DNA of 64,000 nt from Eriocheir sinensis (Eukaryota > Arthropoda > Malacostraca > Decapoda > Varunidae), in the NCBI RefSeq assembly GCF_024679095.1, contig NC_066528.1, positions 15,549,515 through 15,613,514 on the forward strand. Direction: 5' to 3'. Position 1 is the first letter of the stretch, and every line of letters begins with the position of its first letter. Made by a program: the position numbers and the translations under genes. Under the pieces are notes generated by a model, which saw only the letters and a list, made by a program, of their open reading frames with translations, made no database searches and was not told the origin of the DNA. Of the stretch, positions 1 to 11,249 are shown piece by piece.

Positions 1-79
1 AACTTCCCCTGGAATTGCCCGAAACTCCATCGAAAGCTTTATCAAGTGCTTGGGCGCCGAAATTAATATGGTTTATCAA

Positions 80-282
80 GGTCATATTTTTAAACATTTG
101 ACAAGGCTTTCGTAGGAGCTTCGGGCACTTCCAGGGGTAGTTTATGACCCTTCTGGTAGTTAGTCTTCTTCTGTACCAAAAACCTAAAAAAACACTCACT
201 ATAACCCGACTGATGTCCTTTTTCGGCCTTGGCAATAGTTGATGTGAGCGGCGGAAGCGTCTGGGAATACCGACCTGTGACC
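80..282. mobile_element. GGTCA-ended MITE copy, 3' of receptor exon A
   Basis: This copy runs from GGTCATATTTTTAAAC to a GTGACC end. It is the same family as the element at 1753-1969 and lies just inside the intron that follows receptor exon A. The same element occupies the matching place after receptor exons B, C and D. Confidence 0.55.
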
Positions 283-316
283 TTACGTAAAATCACAACA
301 TGGAAAAGACACAATA

Positions 317-1219
317 CTAACGTGATGCCGCTGATCTGCGTCTTCGTCGCCTGCGGCAGACCACCACCACCACCACCACCAGGGATATCACCACCGCCTC
401 CACCACCGGCACCACTATCAGCAGCACCACCGACGGAGACGAAGACGCAGATGTAGTTGTTGGGGTGGTTGTAGTTGTGGTTGTTGTAGTCGTGGTTGGG
501 GTGGTGGTAGTCGTGGTTGGGGTGGTGGTAGTCGTGGTTGTAGTCGTTGTTGGGGTTGTTGTTGTCGTGGTTGGGGTGATGGAGGTCGTGGTTGTAGTTG
601 TGGTTGTCGGAGTCGTGGTTGTGGTGGTGGTTGTAGGTGGGATAGTGCGTGAAGGTTGCCTGAATGGAGGGTTCTCACAGATGTACTCACGAGGGAGCGA
701 TGGACTCGACCCCACATATACAAGACAATATGTTCCTGGATAACCACTTTTCCAGTTTGAGGGCCCACGAGCCACAACACTCAGACCTTCAAGGGACCGA
801 CATTCGCCACGCTCATGACGAGTGCATTTCCTTCGGCAATAATCAGTAACAAGATCAAAGATAATGAGGCAATATTTTTTACCACGATTCCAGCCTTCGT
901 GCTTTGTTACGTTCACTTTCATCCTCGCCCACTTCTCTCCTGTGTCAGGGAAGCAAGGGTCAGCAGGGAACCAAGCTACGTGTTGAGCATTCCCTTGATT
1001 TACTTTGACGCTGATCCCTGCAAAATCTCTCCCCGGCTGCACGAACCCCTCGGTCCACAGATTGTTTCCTACTGCATTGAAAGACATCACTTCGTTTTCT
1101 TCCGAGTATCCCACTCTTCTATCAGGGGCGCCACAGTCCTGCTGGGCCGAGGCGGGGTTGAGGGCGCCCCCAGCACCCAGAGCGAGCAAGGCAGCGACAA
1201 GCACACCGGTCTGCACCAT
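317..1219 (-). CDS. receptor-like membrane protein A, first exon
   Basis: Uninterrupted frame of 300 codons. Residues 1-25 form a signal peptide (MVQTGVLVAALLALGAGG...), identical in copies B, C and D. About 160 residues of ectodomain follow with eight cysteines that all four copies share. Next come a stalk of roughly 60 residues that is almost all Thr with Pro, a Val-rich membrane segment carrying one Glu and one Ser, then Cys, seven Arg and SAAS. The ATG sits in a good context (CGCCATGG). The stop TAG lies inside a GTTAGT splice donor: cut after base 322, the exon ends in phase 1 and could continue to a tail exon outside the window. I do not recognise the ectodomain family. A cell-surface recognition role is inferred from architecture only. 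Confidence 0.8.
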   Translation of the reverse strand: MVQTGVLVAALLALGAGGALNPASAQQDCGAPDRRVGYSEENEVMSFNAVGNNLWTEGFVQPGRDFAGISVKVNQGNAQHVAWFPADPCFPDTGEKWARMKVNVTKHEGWNRGKKYCLIIFDLVTDYCRRKCTRHERGECRSLEGLSVVARGPSNWKSGYPGTYCLVYVGSSPSLPREYICENPPFRQPSRTIPPTTTTTTTTPTTTTTTTTSITPTTTTTTPTTTTTTTTTTPTTTTTTPTTTTTTTTTTTPTTTSASSSPSVVLLIVVPVVEAVVISLVVVVVVVCRRRRRRRSAASR

Positions 1220-1372
1220 GGCGAGTGTATCTCTGTGTGTGGATAAGCGAGCCTACGGGTTCAGCATGGGACAGGATATCCTCTCGGCGACGTCTCGCAC
1301 ACACACGCTGTCATCTTTGTTCACTGTTGCAACTATGAGGAGCTCAGGCCACCTTAATTAAAGATTTTCCAA

Positions 1373-1378
1373 CTTATA
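1373..1378 (-). promoter_or_regulatory. possible TATA box of receptor A
   Basis: TATAAG on the minus strand, about 155 bases upstream of the receptor A start codon. Copy D has the same motif at the matching place, and copies B and C have TATAAATA and ATAAAAATA there. The sequence between this point and the ATG is well conserved among all four copies. Confidence 0.4.
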
Positions 1379-1752
1379 CCACATTGTTCCAAATAATAAC
1401 TCACTCTATGTAAAGCAAAACGGATAACACCTAATGTGTGGGCACTACGGGTTCCCTCACGAGTTACTTCCCCTAACCCTCAGCGCGTACCCCACATACA
1501 GACTGTATAGCTCCTGTTTGTGTTTCGTGTTTTCCTTATCTATTGGGTTGAAATACAATCCTTCCTTAAAATATGTTAATAAAAGATAGTGGTTTGTAAT
1601 TACAGCGCTCATGAATGACAGTTTTATGTTGCCATCAATTAGAATCTTTATATATTGCCTTAATCAGAAACACGGCCACCAACACACCGTGACTTAACTT
1701 AACACAGGCAACACGCTGTAACACAAGGCTAAGTAACAGTCCGGTGCTCTAA

Positions 1753-1969
1753 GGTCACTATTCTCAAACACATCCTTCTCTTACCTCAGTCATTTCTAAA
1801 GGCCAAGGAAGAGGTTAAACGCGTCATCTTGAGTGTTTCTTTACCTTCATGGTGCAGGAACTCTGCCAGACTACTACCAGGTCATAAAACTACCACTGGA
1901 AATGCCCACAAATCCCTGAAAGCCTTGTTAAATGTGTGTGCTTGGCGCTGAAAGTTTACGAACATGACC
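1753..1969. mobile_element. MITE with GGTCA ends and CTAA target duplication
   Basis: The ends are GGTCACTATTCTCAAAC and the complement of GGTCATGTTCGTAAAC, flanked on both sides by CTAA. The mirror copy is at 62072-62292. Related copies or pieces occur near 4195-4330, 14655-14835, 20510-20715, 22735-22810, 47560-47745 and 52288-52440. I could not assign a transposon superfamily; the 4-base duplication is read from this copy and its mirror. Confidence 0.6.
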
Positions 1970-2423
1970 CTAAGGCAGTGGGGCAAGGAACGGTGTGTGC
2001 TTGTTGCCCAGCGTCCAGGAAAGAGTTTGTGCCGCTGTCCAAGTGTTATCAGCTGTAATGATGCTGTTTGTGACCGTCTGTTTGCCTTTGGACAAGAAAC
2101 AGATTATGCGGCAAACCAAAAGACTCCTAGTGGTAGTTTTCTTATCGGCGCTGTCCCCTCCTATAAAAAGTGCATGAATTCAGGAACCTTACTTAAACTT
2201 ACTTAAGCCTTACTTAATAACAGGACGCGCATTCAGTTGGTTCATGACAGTATCTAAGCTTCATAATCAGCATGGTCGAGTTCAATTATAGGAATCTTTA
2301 TCATACACATTACTTTTTTTTATTAAAGTATGTCCTCTGGTGGTGCTGGTACGAGACACACTGAGTGGTTCATAGAGACCATTTTCCACGACTGCTGTCC
2401 CTTGTCGTTATATTATAGGAATC

Positions 2424-2429
2424 TTTATT
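2424..2429 (-). promoter_or_regulatory. poly(A) signal after tail exon II, left arm
   Basis: AATAAA on the minus strand, 17 bases beyond the tail II stop codon. The mirror copy at 61612-61617 is at the same distance. Confidence 0.65.
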
Positions 2430-2445
2430 ATACAAGTCAGTGTCT

Positions 2446-2753
2446 TCATCTATGGGTGTGTCCTCTGGTGGTGCTGGTACGAGGGACACCGAGTGGTTCA
2501 TAGAGATCGTTCTCCACTACTACCGTCCCTTGCCGTTCACATGTAGCACCAGGGTTGGCAGGTCCAGGGAGAGGTTCATACAGGTTGTTCTCCACGACGT
2601 ATACTTGTTGCTGGTCATCCCTGGCACTGGTGGGGTTTACAGGTCCAGGGAGAGGTTCATACAGGTTGTTCTGTTCATACAGGTTGTTCTCGATGACATA
2701 GTCTTGTGTGGGTGTGGGTGGGTCAGGCTGGTGGTGATACTGGACCCCCATGC
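2446..2753 (-). CDS. tail exon II, left arm: tandem NLYEPL cytoplasmic tail
   Basis: Candidate 3'-terminal coding exon of receptor B. A CAG acceptor ends at base 2754 and leaves two bases before a frame of 101 residues plus stop. Receptor B's exon ends in phase 1, so the join is in frame and would give a protein of about 358 residues. The tail is hydrophilic, with repeats built on QQQVYVVENNLYEPLPGP and a last copy ENDLYEPLG. One repeat here is scrambled (NLYEQNNLYEPL), and there are fewer repeats than in the right arm. An AATAAA lies 17 bases after the stop. YxxL-type tyrosines suggest phosphorylation-dependent signalling or sorting; that is inference. Confidence 0.65.
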
Positions 2754-2791
2754 CTGTTGATCAGTTGTTATAATATAAATAAGTAAAAGTA

Positions 2792-2856
2792 ATAGTAGTA
2801 GTAGTAGTAGTAGCAGTAGTAGTAGTAGTAGCAGTAGTAGTAGTAGTAGTAGTAGC

Positions 2857-2893
<37 letters not shown>
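2792..2893. repeat. (AGT)n trinucleotide tract
   Basis: Near-perfect AGT/GTA repeats with a few AGC units. The mirror tract at 60833-61125 is about three times longer and lies immediately before the acceptor of tail exon II. Confidence 0.95.
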
Positions 2894-2894
<1 letters not shown>

Positions 2895-2960
2895 AATCAG
2901 TTTTTAATAATTCTATATACGTATTGTCATTTCTAGTATCACACACACACACACACACAC

Positions 2961-3236
2961 ATCCGCTCCGCTAGCTTATACCGCTCCGGTAGCTCTATGG
3001 TTAGAGCGCCGTGCTGCAAGGCTACACGGCCAAACAGGCGGCGGTTCGAGCCCCGCTCTGGCCGGATTCTTTCCGATGACTAGGAATGGTTACTGTCCCC
3101 CCTTGAGCAAGGGGGATGGGGTGTGTGGTGTGTGAGGTCCTGGCAGTACCCAGAGATCGACGATAATGAGCACTTGCTCGTGTCGGGAGGGTACCGCTGG
3201 CGAAAGCGAGTCCAACTCGTGATCAGGCCGTGGTGA

Positions 3237-3241
<5 letters not shown>
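2961..3241 (+). mobile_element. tRNA-derived SINE between (CA)n tracts
   Basis: The head has pol III promoter boxes: TAGCTCTATGGTTAG (box A, about 2990) and GGTTCGAGCCC (box B, about 3042). The body is unrelated to tRNA and both sides are (CA)n. The anticodon arm cannot be folded into the normal 5-bp stem with 7-base loop, so this is not a functional tRNA gene. The mirror copy is at 60463-60744 on the minus strand. Confidence 0.7.
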
Positions 3242-3275
<34 letters not shown>

Positions 3276-3321
3276 ATGCACATATTATGTTCCTGGTTTA
3301 CGTAAATTATATGGTGGACAA

Positions 3322-3618
3322 ATGAAGACCATGAGGAAAGTGGAAACTGAGAAGGACTTCAAAATACTCCGGGATGATCCAGACGGGACTCAGGAATGGA
3401 ACCAGTCTTGGGAAACGAAATTCAGGGCAAGAAAAGCAAATTATTGGCCGACAGTTGTAAGAGACAGCACTGAACTATTCATTGGGAAACTGACGGATTA
3501 CAAGAACGAGAGGGGAGTGTGGGAGCTGAATGGGTGTGTGGGGGGGGGGGTGATTCAGCCTGATCTGTCACCCATAAGACACAATAACCAGGTCATCCGC
3601 GAGGCCTTTAAGCTGTAG
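3322..3618 (+). CDS. 98-residue reading frame kept in both arms
   Basis: An open frame starting MKTMRKVETEKDFKIL and ending at TAG. The mirror frame at 60096-60392 differs at only two residues and is also unbroken. The product is hydrophilic and rich in Trp, Lys and Asp, without a signal peptide or membrane segment. I do not recognise it. It lies antisense inside the intron between receptor exon B and tail exon II. It could be a small gene, one exon of a lost gene, or a transposon remnant. Confidence 0.35.
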   Translation: MKTMRKVETEKDFKILRDDPDGTQEWNQSWETKFRARKANYWPTVVRDSTELFIGKLTDYKNERGVWELNGCVGGGVIQPDLSPIRHNNQVIREAFKL

Positions 3619-3776
3619 ACAGACTTGAGTGAATTTTTGCGAAGAGAGGAAAGAAAAAACATGATGCTCTTTTGCGCCTTAGACTTGAATATACAAAGCA
3701 GAAGAACGAGAAGTGTAATGAAGATGGAGAGAATACAAGTAGTTAGTTACATAGGAAAAGGATGTGGCTGCTATTC

Positions 3777-3919
<143 letters not shown>

Positions 3920-4511
3920 GGGTTTAACAAAGGAACATGGAAAGGTTTGAGAAAGACAGACGAAGGATGGAATACAGTTTTCCACATATAAGCTTTGAAA
4001 GGTCAAACAGCCTCGGCAAAGAGATCGTCAAATAAAAATAAATAAATAACCACAAAGCTACATATGACAGCTGAGACTCGAAGCCCCACGAGAGCAGCGC
4101 ATTTCCGGCTGTGCTACGGTCTTTGTTCTCAAACGCTCCCGTTCCCCATATCAACTATATCCAAAGGCCATAAAGGAGGTCAGCAGGGGTTCTAATGCGT
4201 TCTGTTTAGGTTCATAGCACAGAAGAAAGGTCAAACTACAACCTGAGTCATACAACTTCCCCTGGAAATGCCCAAAACTCCCTCGAAACCCTTGTCAAAT
4301 ACGTGTGCTTCGTAAAAGGGTTGGTTTTCTCCGACGTTTTCGCCTCTCGCGTCAGCTGTATTTCCAAAGGTCGAAAAGGAGATCACTCGGTTTGCAAGGT
4401 TCTCTTTAGTTTCATGGTACAGAAGAAGGGTCACGCTACCGCCAGCCCGTAAAACTACTCGTGGAAATGCCCTAAACACTGTATACGAAAGCTTTGTCAA
4501 TTACGTGTGTT

Positions 4512-4721
4512 TGGACGCCGAACCCAAGCACACACATTTGACAAGGCTTTCGTAAGAGCTTCGGGCACTTCCAGAGGTAGTTTATGACCCTTCTGGTAGT
4601 TTGTCTTCCTCTGTACCATAAACCTAAAAAACACTCACTATAACCCGATTGATGTCCTTTTTCGGCCTTGGAAATAGTTGATGTGAGCGGCGGAAGCGTC
4701 TGAGAATACCGACCTGTGACC
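4512..4721. mobile_element. GGTCA-ended MITE copy, 3' of receptor exon B
   Basis: Same family as 1753-1969, starting about 40 bases inside the intron after receptor exon B. A second, more diverged copy lies beside it at about 4195-4470. Confidence 0.5.
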
Positions 4722-4755
4722 TTACGTAAAATCACAACAAGGAAAAGACACAATA

Positions 4756-5529
4756 CTAACGTGATGCCGCTGATCTGCGTCTTCGTCGCCTGCGGCAGAC
4801 CACCACCACCACCACCACCACTATCACCAGGAATATCACCACCGCCACCACCGGCACCACTATCAGCAGCACCACCGACGGAGACGAGGACGCAGATGAC
4901 GCAGAAGACGGGGAGAGATCTGTGGCTGTGGTTGTTGATGTCGTTTCCGTAGTGTTTGGAGGTGGCCTGAATGGAGGGTTCCTGCAGATGTACACAGGAG
5001 GGGGCGGTGGCCTCGACTCCATTTTTACAAGACAATTTATTTCTGGATGGTCACTTTTCCAGTTTGAGGGCCCACGAGCCACAACACTCAGACCTCCAAG
5101 GGACCGACATGAGACATTACCATGACGATTACAGTTCTTTTTGCAATAAGTGGAAACAAGATCAAAGCGAATGTAGCAATGATTATTTGGAGTCGGAGGC
5201 GTTCCCTGTAGGTCCTTTGTTACCTTCACCTTCACCCAATCCCACTTCTCTCCTGTGTCAGGGAAGCAAGGGGCAGCAGGGAACCAAGCTACGTGTTGAA
5301 CATTCCCTTGATTTACTTTGACGCTGATCCCTGCAAAATATCTCCCCGGCTGCACGTACCCTTCGGCCCACAGATTGCTTTTTTCTGTATTGGAAAACAT
5401 CACTTCGTCTTCTGAGTATCCGACTTCTTTATCAGGGGCGCCACAGAACTGTAGGGCCGAGGCGGGGTTGAGGGCGCCCCCAGCACCCAGAGCGAGCAAG
5501 GCAGCGACAAGCACACCGGTCTGCACCAT
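4756..5529 (-). CDS. receptor-like membrane protein B, first exon
   Basis: Frame of 257 codons with the same plan as A, C and D: identical signal peptide, eight-cysteine ectodomain, short Thr/Ser stalk (NTTETTSTTTATD), Val-rich membrane helix, seven Arg, SAAS, and a GTTAGT donor cut after base 4761 in phase 1. This is the most diverged ectodomain of the four. It has its own segments after the first cysteine (VMFSNTEKSNLWAEGY), in the middle (KDLQGTPPTPNNHC) and before the last cysteine (MESRPPPPPVYIC), while signal peptide and flanks stay nearly identical. The tail exon in reach is 2446-2753. The function is not recognised; surface recognition is inferred. Confidence 0.8.
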   Translation of the reverse strand: MVQTGVLVAALLALGAGGALNPASALQFCGAPDKEVGYSEDEVMFSNTEKSNLWAEGYVQPGRYFAGISVKVNQGNVQHVAWFPAAPCFPDTGEKWDWVKVKVTKDLQGTPPTPNNHCYIRFDLVSTYCKKNCNRHGNVSCRSLGGLSVVARGPSNWKSDHPEINCLVKMESRPPPPPVYICRNPPFRPPPNTTETTSTTTATDLSPSSASSASSSPSVVLLIVVPVVAVVIFLVIVVVVVVVVCRRRRRRRSAASR

Positions 5530-5709
5530 GGCGAGTGAATCTTTGTGTGTGAAGGGAGCCTACGTGTTGACCATGGAACAGGATATCCTCTCGACGATAA
5601 CAGGACGTCTGGGTCACACACAGGTAAACACACAGGCTGCCATCTTTGTTCAATGTTGCAACTATGAGGAGCCCGGCCAGGCCACCTTAATTAAAGAAGA
5701 GATTTGCCT

Positions 5710-5719
5710 ATTTATATCA
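5710..5719 (-). promoter_or_regulatory. TATA box of receptor B
   Basis: GATATAAATA on the minus strand, about 180 bases upstream of the receptor B ATG. The matching position in copy C reads GATAAAAATA. Confidence 0.5.
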
Positions 5720-6110
5720 CGTTCTGAGGGATAGCAATTAACTCAGTCTATTTATCTAAAGCAAAATGGGTAATATTGTATGGGCACTCCCCCCCTTTGA
5801 ATCACCCCATATAGGCTACATACTGCTGTTTGTTTACTTGTTTGATTTTCTTTATCTATCCTCCATCTTAATTATCCATCGTTACCTATCTAATTCTTGC
5901 CTCATCGTATCGCTATCTTTCCTCAAAATATATCAATAAAAGGTAATGATTTAGTTGTAGAGTTATATTTCTTCGGGAATGAAGGTGTTACAGATCACCA
6001 ACAAGAATCTTTATATATTGTCCACAGAGTCAACCTTTGCAAATGAGTGTTTGGTAATTACTCGACACTCCCTCACCCTCAGCCTTGCCCTCAGCCTTGT
6101 AAGATAAAGG

Positions 6111-6245
6111 TACAATGGGGACGCGTTATAGCCGCGCTCATCACGATCTCGCTGGCCCCAGAGCCTGCAGCGGGGAAGAACCATTACCCCGGGACACAGG
6201 GCCAGTGTGACGTGCGGGTTATCAATGTTTATCTTCACAAGTTTA
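6111..6245. repeat. SINE-body fragment
   Basis: The stretch around CTGGCCCCAGAGCCTGCAG and GGGACACAGGGCCAGTGTG resembles 36541-36660, where it is attached to a tRNA-like head. The mirror copy lies at about 52640-52790. Confidence 0.45.
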
Positions 6246-6429
6246 TTTTAACTAACAACCAAATCAACAAAACAGAAGTTAACCTTTCCAGGAGCGCTAC
6301 AAGTTCGCCTGTCTATTCCCTGCTTTGGCCGCTGCTTCGCTCAGAACATATCGGATTCAGCGAGGCATGGAAAACAGAATATTTTGCCCTAGTGAACAAA
6401 GTTTTCATGCGTCACAGCGTGGAAAGCGA

Positions 6430-8598
6430 AGTTTAAGTAGTGCCATATACCTTGACATCTGTCATAGAAAAAAATAACTTGAATCACATAATTATGTGCA
6501 TTGCAAAATACCGTCTGTTCGTAGATTTTGTTCTCATCAAGGTCATTATTCTCAGGTTTATATGAGCGCGTTGACGAGTGCTTAGAGGTATTCCCGTATT
6601 AGCGTGGTAGCAAAATGACTGAGAATCGTATTATCAAACGCTTCAGGTTCTTGTTACGACTATTTTTTTAAGGTCAGAGAGGAGCTCCGTCGAGTTGTCA
6701 CGATCGAGTGTGTTTTCCATTCACATGTAGCGCGGAGGCCTTACAAAACTACCACCGGGCTCAGGAAACCACACATGGAAACCCCGGCTACTGCGAGCAT
6801 TTCGAAATTGATCTACTAAGCCTTCGAAGGGTTATTAATATGGAGCTACGTTGGATTATCATGAGTGGGTTTCCCGTTCACAGCGCAGACGCCTTATAAA
6901 ACTACCACCGGGCTCAGGAAACAACCCACCCATGGAAACCCCGACAACTTTTCCGAGAGCCTTTCGAAATGGATGGAATGAGCCTTCGAAGAGTTTGATA
7001 ATGCAGACCTCTGTATAGGCGCTTTGACAAGTGCTTAGGCCTATTACTGTGGAAGCAGGATGACTGATATACCCCGACCTCGAACTTTTTCTTTTTTTTA
7101 CTGCGCCCAAATCTGTGCCATCATATCTATCGTCCACATTACAATTCAAGCTTCATTCATAACTACGACTGTTAAATAGATATACATTATAGTTCAAGCT
7201 ACACTTAAGTCGATCTCCGAGTGGTATCTCCAAAACCAGTGTGTGGCAACCCCCCTGCAGCCAAAGAGTCGAATCTCCTCATGAATCGTGCGAAACCGGG
7301 CAACCCTCACAGCCTCACTCCCTCGGCGGACTCTGTGGATCGAGGTGCACACGCAGAAGGTATGGACATAAGAGCTTTTTCATTGATGTGTTTAAACGTG
7401 CATGCTGTCTGTAAGGCTCTATAGTACTGTGCTAACTGCCAAAGGAAAGATCGTGGTCATTTTGGGAAGATTCACGTTTAATGATGACAGATATGTGTGT
7501 GTGTGTGGGGTGGCGACGTGACGGTGGACATTGCGTAGGAGGAAGGGAGGGAATCTTGGGTTAGGGATGGCGGTGATTGTATATAGCAAAGAATTGTGGT
7601 AATGGCAGTAATGGTGATGATTGTGGGAGCAGTGATTGTGGAGGGAGGGAGGGAATCTTGGGTTAGCGGTGGTAGTGATTGTATATAGCAAGGAATTGTG
7701 GTTATATGGTAGTATTGGTGGTCATTGTGGGAGCCGTGATTGTGGAGGGAGGGAGGGAATCTTGGGTTAGGAGCTCGAGTGGCGGTGATTGGGTAGTACA
7801 GCAAGAGATTTTATGGCAGTAATGGTGATTGTGATGGCCGTGTATTTCTTCGCGTCGGAATACCACACGGTTTTACATACTGAACTGTTTCTATTGATGG
7901 TACTTTATTCTCAAGCCACAGCAGGGAATACGAACATAATTAATATCTCGGTGTGTACAAACAAAGAAAAATCCGTCTGTTGTCCATTACCATCAATATT
8001 TTAGTGGTATTTATGAACACTTCCCGGTACAGTATTAATGTATGCCATTATGAAATGTACCAAGCAGGAAATAACCTTTAACTAGGGTGACCAGACGTCC
8101 CCGCTTTCCGGGGACAGTCCCCGTTTTCAGTGACCTGTCCCCGGCTACTGCTGTCCCCGGAAATGTCTCCGGTTTTCACTGTGATTGAAAGACCTGAAAT
8201 TCGAAAAAAAAAAAAAAAAAAAAAAAAAAAGAAAATGTTGACCAAACTATACGTATAGCTGCGCACCGTACTACTCACACTGTACAGTGTATATAACTAA
8301 GGAAATGATAAACAGCTTTACACGGCATAATTTGCGAGACGGCCTTCCAAGAACATACAAATTGTTAATCATTTGAATTTCTATTCAATTCCTTTGCAAT
8401 TTAGGATAAATAGGGTGAGAGAAACTTTTGAATGCTGCTTTATGAATGGTAAGGGCAGTGTCCCCGTTTTAGTTTTTCAATGACAAAAACACTACATGTT
8501 TTGGAGGTCTTTACGCCTCTGAACCGAAAATGTCCCCGGATTTTGTCTCAGAAATCTGCTTTAACACTTAATTCGACCGCCCTCTTTCTCCCCGGCCC

Positions 8599-8649
<51 letters not shown>

Positions 8650-9860
8650 TTGCGCTGTACACGAGATATGAATCCCTGCACACACATGACTTGAATTAAT
8701 GGCAGATGAATAGAAATCATATGCCGTCTGCATCAGCATCAACAGTAATGACGAGGATGACCTGTTTGTCGATGGTGACATATATGTGATCAGATATTTA
8801 CATTATTAATCCACCCATCGTATACTCGCTGTCTATTTTTGTATGCAATGACTTTTTAACATATCTACATGAACCCATATCGTTTGGCAGTCTTTTCCCA
8901 ACATCAGAATAAATTATTCATATAATTCTCCAATTTTGTTCCACGTTTTAGCGCGGGGCGGGCTGCTTTTCACTGGGAAGCGGACTTGGTGGTAGCGAGT
9001 GTTCTAAGTGCTAATCGGTTCACGGATAAAGTCATATCCACCAGGGTATATTTGGACAAACTTACAGAGGTCATCGACATGGACAAGACACTAAGAAAAT
9101 GTGTTTGTTTGTGTATGCGTTTAAGTGAATGTTGTGAAGTGTGGGTGACATTTAAGTGTTGATGTATATGTGGAACTATGTGTATATTTTGACAATAGAA
9201 GGACAAAGACAGACAATGGAAGATAAACGAGGACAAGGAAAGTTAAACATTGAAGACGCTACAAGACAGAGGGAGTAAAGGATCGACGAACAGTAAACAT
9301 GAAAACACAGAATCTTAAGTCTTTCTTTGCAGCACCCCATTTTCTTGTCACTGAAGGGAAGGAACACGGAATTTGAGCGGTGACTGCTACAGACTAACAT
9401 ACCTGCCCAGTGTCTCTCTTAACACTGCCTCGCTCCTCCTCCCTCACGCTCGCAGACGTCACTAACAAGCTTTCTTACCACCATTAGGTACAGTATGATA
9501 GTGATACTTAATTAACTCCAACCAAAATTTAACGTAGGAAAAAATGACAAAAATATTTACATGTAGGCCTATGGTATGAGGCATCAGTTACGGATTTGGA
9601 ACACTCGAGCACACTTTTTCTCCTAGTCCTCAGGCTGTAGGAATGGCCCGTATAATCTTTGACCCTGAGACCGTCACGAGCCCGTCGCAAATGTGAAGCA
9701 AAAGAAGTATCCTATGCAGTACCCATGCTATTTTTTCGGTATATTAGAAGCAGTTGTTTGCTAGATTAACCAGACGTCACGCCTCACCTGCTCCAATGTG
9801 TAAGTGGCTCACTCCAGGTTTTGCCATCAATGAAGAGTAAGCGCCATTATTAACCGCGTC
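6430..9860. other. intergenic stretch, no gene seen
   Basis: I see no coding exon here. Pieces related to the GGTCA-ended MITE occur near 6715-7010. A tandem repeat of about 110 bp (around GTGATTGTATATAGCAA and GGGAGGGAGGGAATC) fills 7540-7800. A segment containing GGGTGACCAGACGTCC at 8083-8190 looks like a dispersed repeat, followed by an A tract (8204-8230). A (CT)n tract lies at 8603-8646. The rest appears unique. Confidence 0.7.
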
Positions 9861-9916
9861 TGGGAATGCACAATAGCGTCAAAAAATTGGCGGAGTGTGT
9901 GAAACAATCTGTGCCG

Positions 9917-10821
9917 AAGCCCCATGCTGATCCGAGTCTTCGTTTGAAAGATATGAAGCCCCATGCTGATCCCGGTGATCCGAGTCTTCGTTTGAAAGAT
10001 ATGAAGCCCCATGCTGATCCGAGTCTTCGTATGAAAGATATGAAGCCCCACGCTGATCCGAGTCTTCGTTTGAAAGATATGAAGCCCCATGCTGATCCGA
10101 GTCTTCGTTTGAAAGATATGAAGCCCCACGCTGATCCGAGTCTTCGTTTGAAAGATATGAAGCCCCACGCTGATCCGAGTCTTCGTTTGAAAGATATGAA
10201 GCCCCACGCTGATCCGAGTCTTCGTTTGAAAGATATGAAGCCCCACGCTGATCCGAGTCTTCGTTTGAAAGATATGAAGCCCCACGCTGATCCGAGTCTT
10301 CGTATGAAAGATATGAAGCCCCACGCTGATCCGAGTCTTCGTTTGAAAGATATGAAGCCCCACGCTGATCCGAGTCTTCGTTTGAAAGATATGAAGCCCC
10401 ACGCTGATCCGAGTCTTCGTTTGAAAGATATGAAGCCCCACGCTGATCCGAGTCTTCGTTTGAAAGATATGACGCCCCAAGCTGATCCGAGTCTTCGTTT
10501 GAAAGATATGAAGCCCCATGCTGATCCGAGTCTTCGTTTGAAAGATATGAAGCCCCATGCTGATCCGAGTCTTCGTTTGAAAGATATGAAGCCCCATGCT
10601 GATCCGAGTCTTCGTTTGAAAGATATGAAGCCCCATGCTGATCCGAGTCTTCGTTTGAAAGATATGAGGCCCCATGCTGATCCGAGTCTTCGTTTGAAAG
10701 ATATGAAGCCCCATGCTGATCCGAGTCTTCGTTTGAAAGATATGAAGCCCCATGCTGATCCGAGTCTTCGTTTGAAAGATATGAAGCCCCATGCTGATCC
10801 GAGTCTTCGTTTGAAAGATAT
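9917..10821. repeat. 39-bp minisatellite, about 23 copies
   Basis: The unit reads GATCCGAGTCTTCGTTTGAA followed by AGATATGAAGCCCCATGCT. Copies come in blocks: CATGCT at both ends and CACGCT in the middle, showing local spread of variants. Because 39 is a multiple of 3, several frames on both strands stay open. The plus-strand frame 9866-10951 has 361 codons with non-repeat ends (MHNSVKKLAECVKQ and a C-terminal part containing RQRTIDGFTRLQQ). I treat it as an array rather than a gene, with low certainty. Confidence 0.9.
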
Positions 10822-11249
10822 ATGCAAAAACCAATGTCAGAGGATTTTAGGATGCCATGAGGATGAGGCCGAGGCAGACCCTTTTCAAAAGTACTCAAGG
10901 CAGAGGACTATTGATGGTTTCACGAGGCTTCAACAAGATAACGTGGCCTAAGCCTAATTTTCCACGACTTGGTGTTTCGTACTAGTGCCAGGCTCCTAGT
11001 GTAAGATGGGGAAAGAGAAAGGAAGACGGTGAAGACTATAGAGGAAGAGAGCTAGGGAGAGGAAGGGGCCAGTTAAGTAGAAGCAGCAAACGGATATGTA
11101 AAGTGTGGCGAGTGTGGGGGAGGGGAGGCCTGCGTAGGATTAGTAGATAGACCAGACTTGGCTCACTGAGAGGAATGGAAGATGGAGGGGTTGAGGGAAA
11201 GGACGGGAGGAAAGGGGCTAACAAGTGGAAGACGTAAAGTGTGGCGGGT

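Noticed and set aside
2981..3065. A functional tRNA gene
   Set aside because: Box A and box B are good, but the anticodon arm does not fold normally and a SINE body follows. The same holds for 50948 and the minus-strand copy at 60640-60730.
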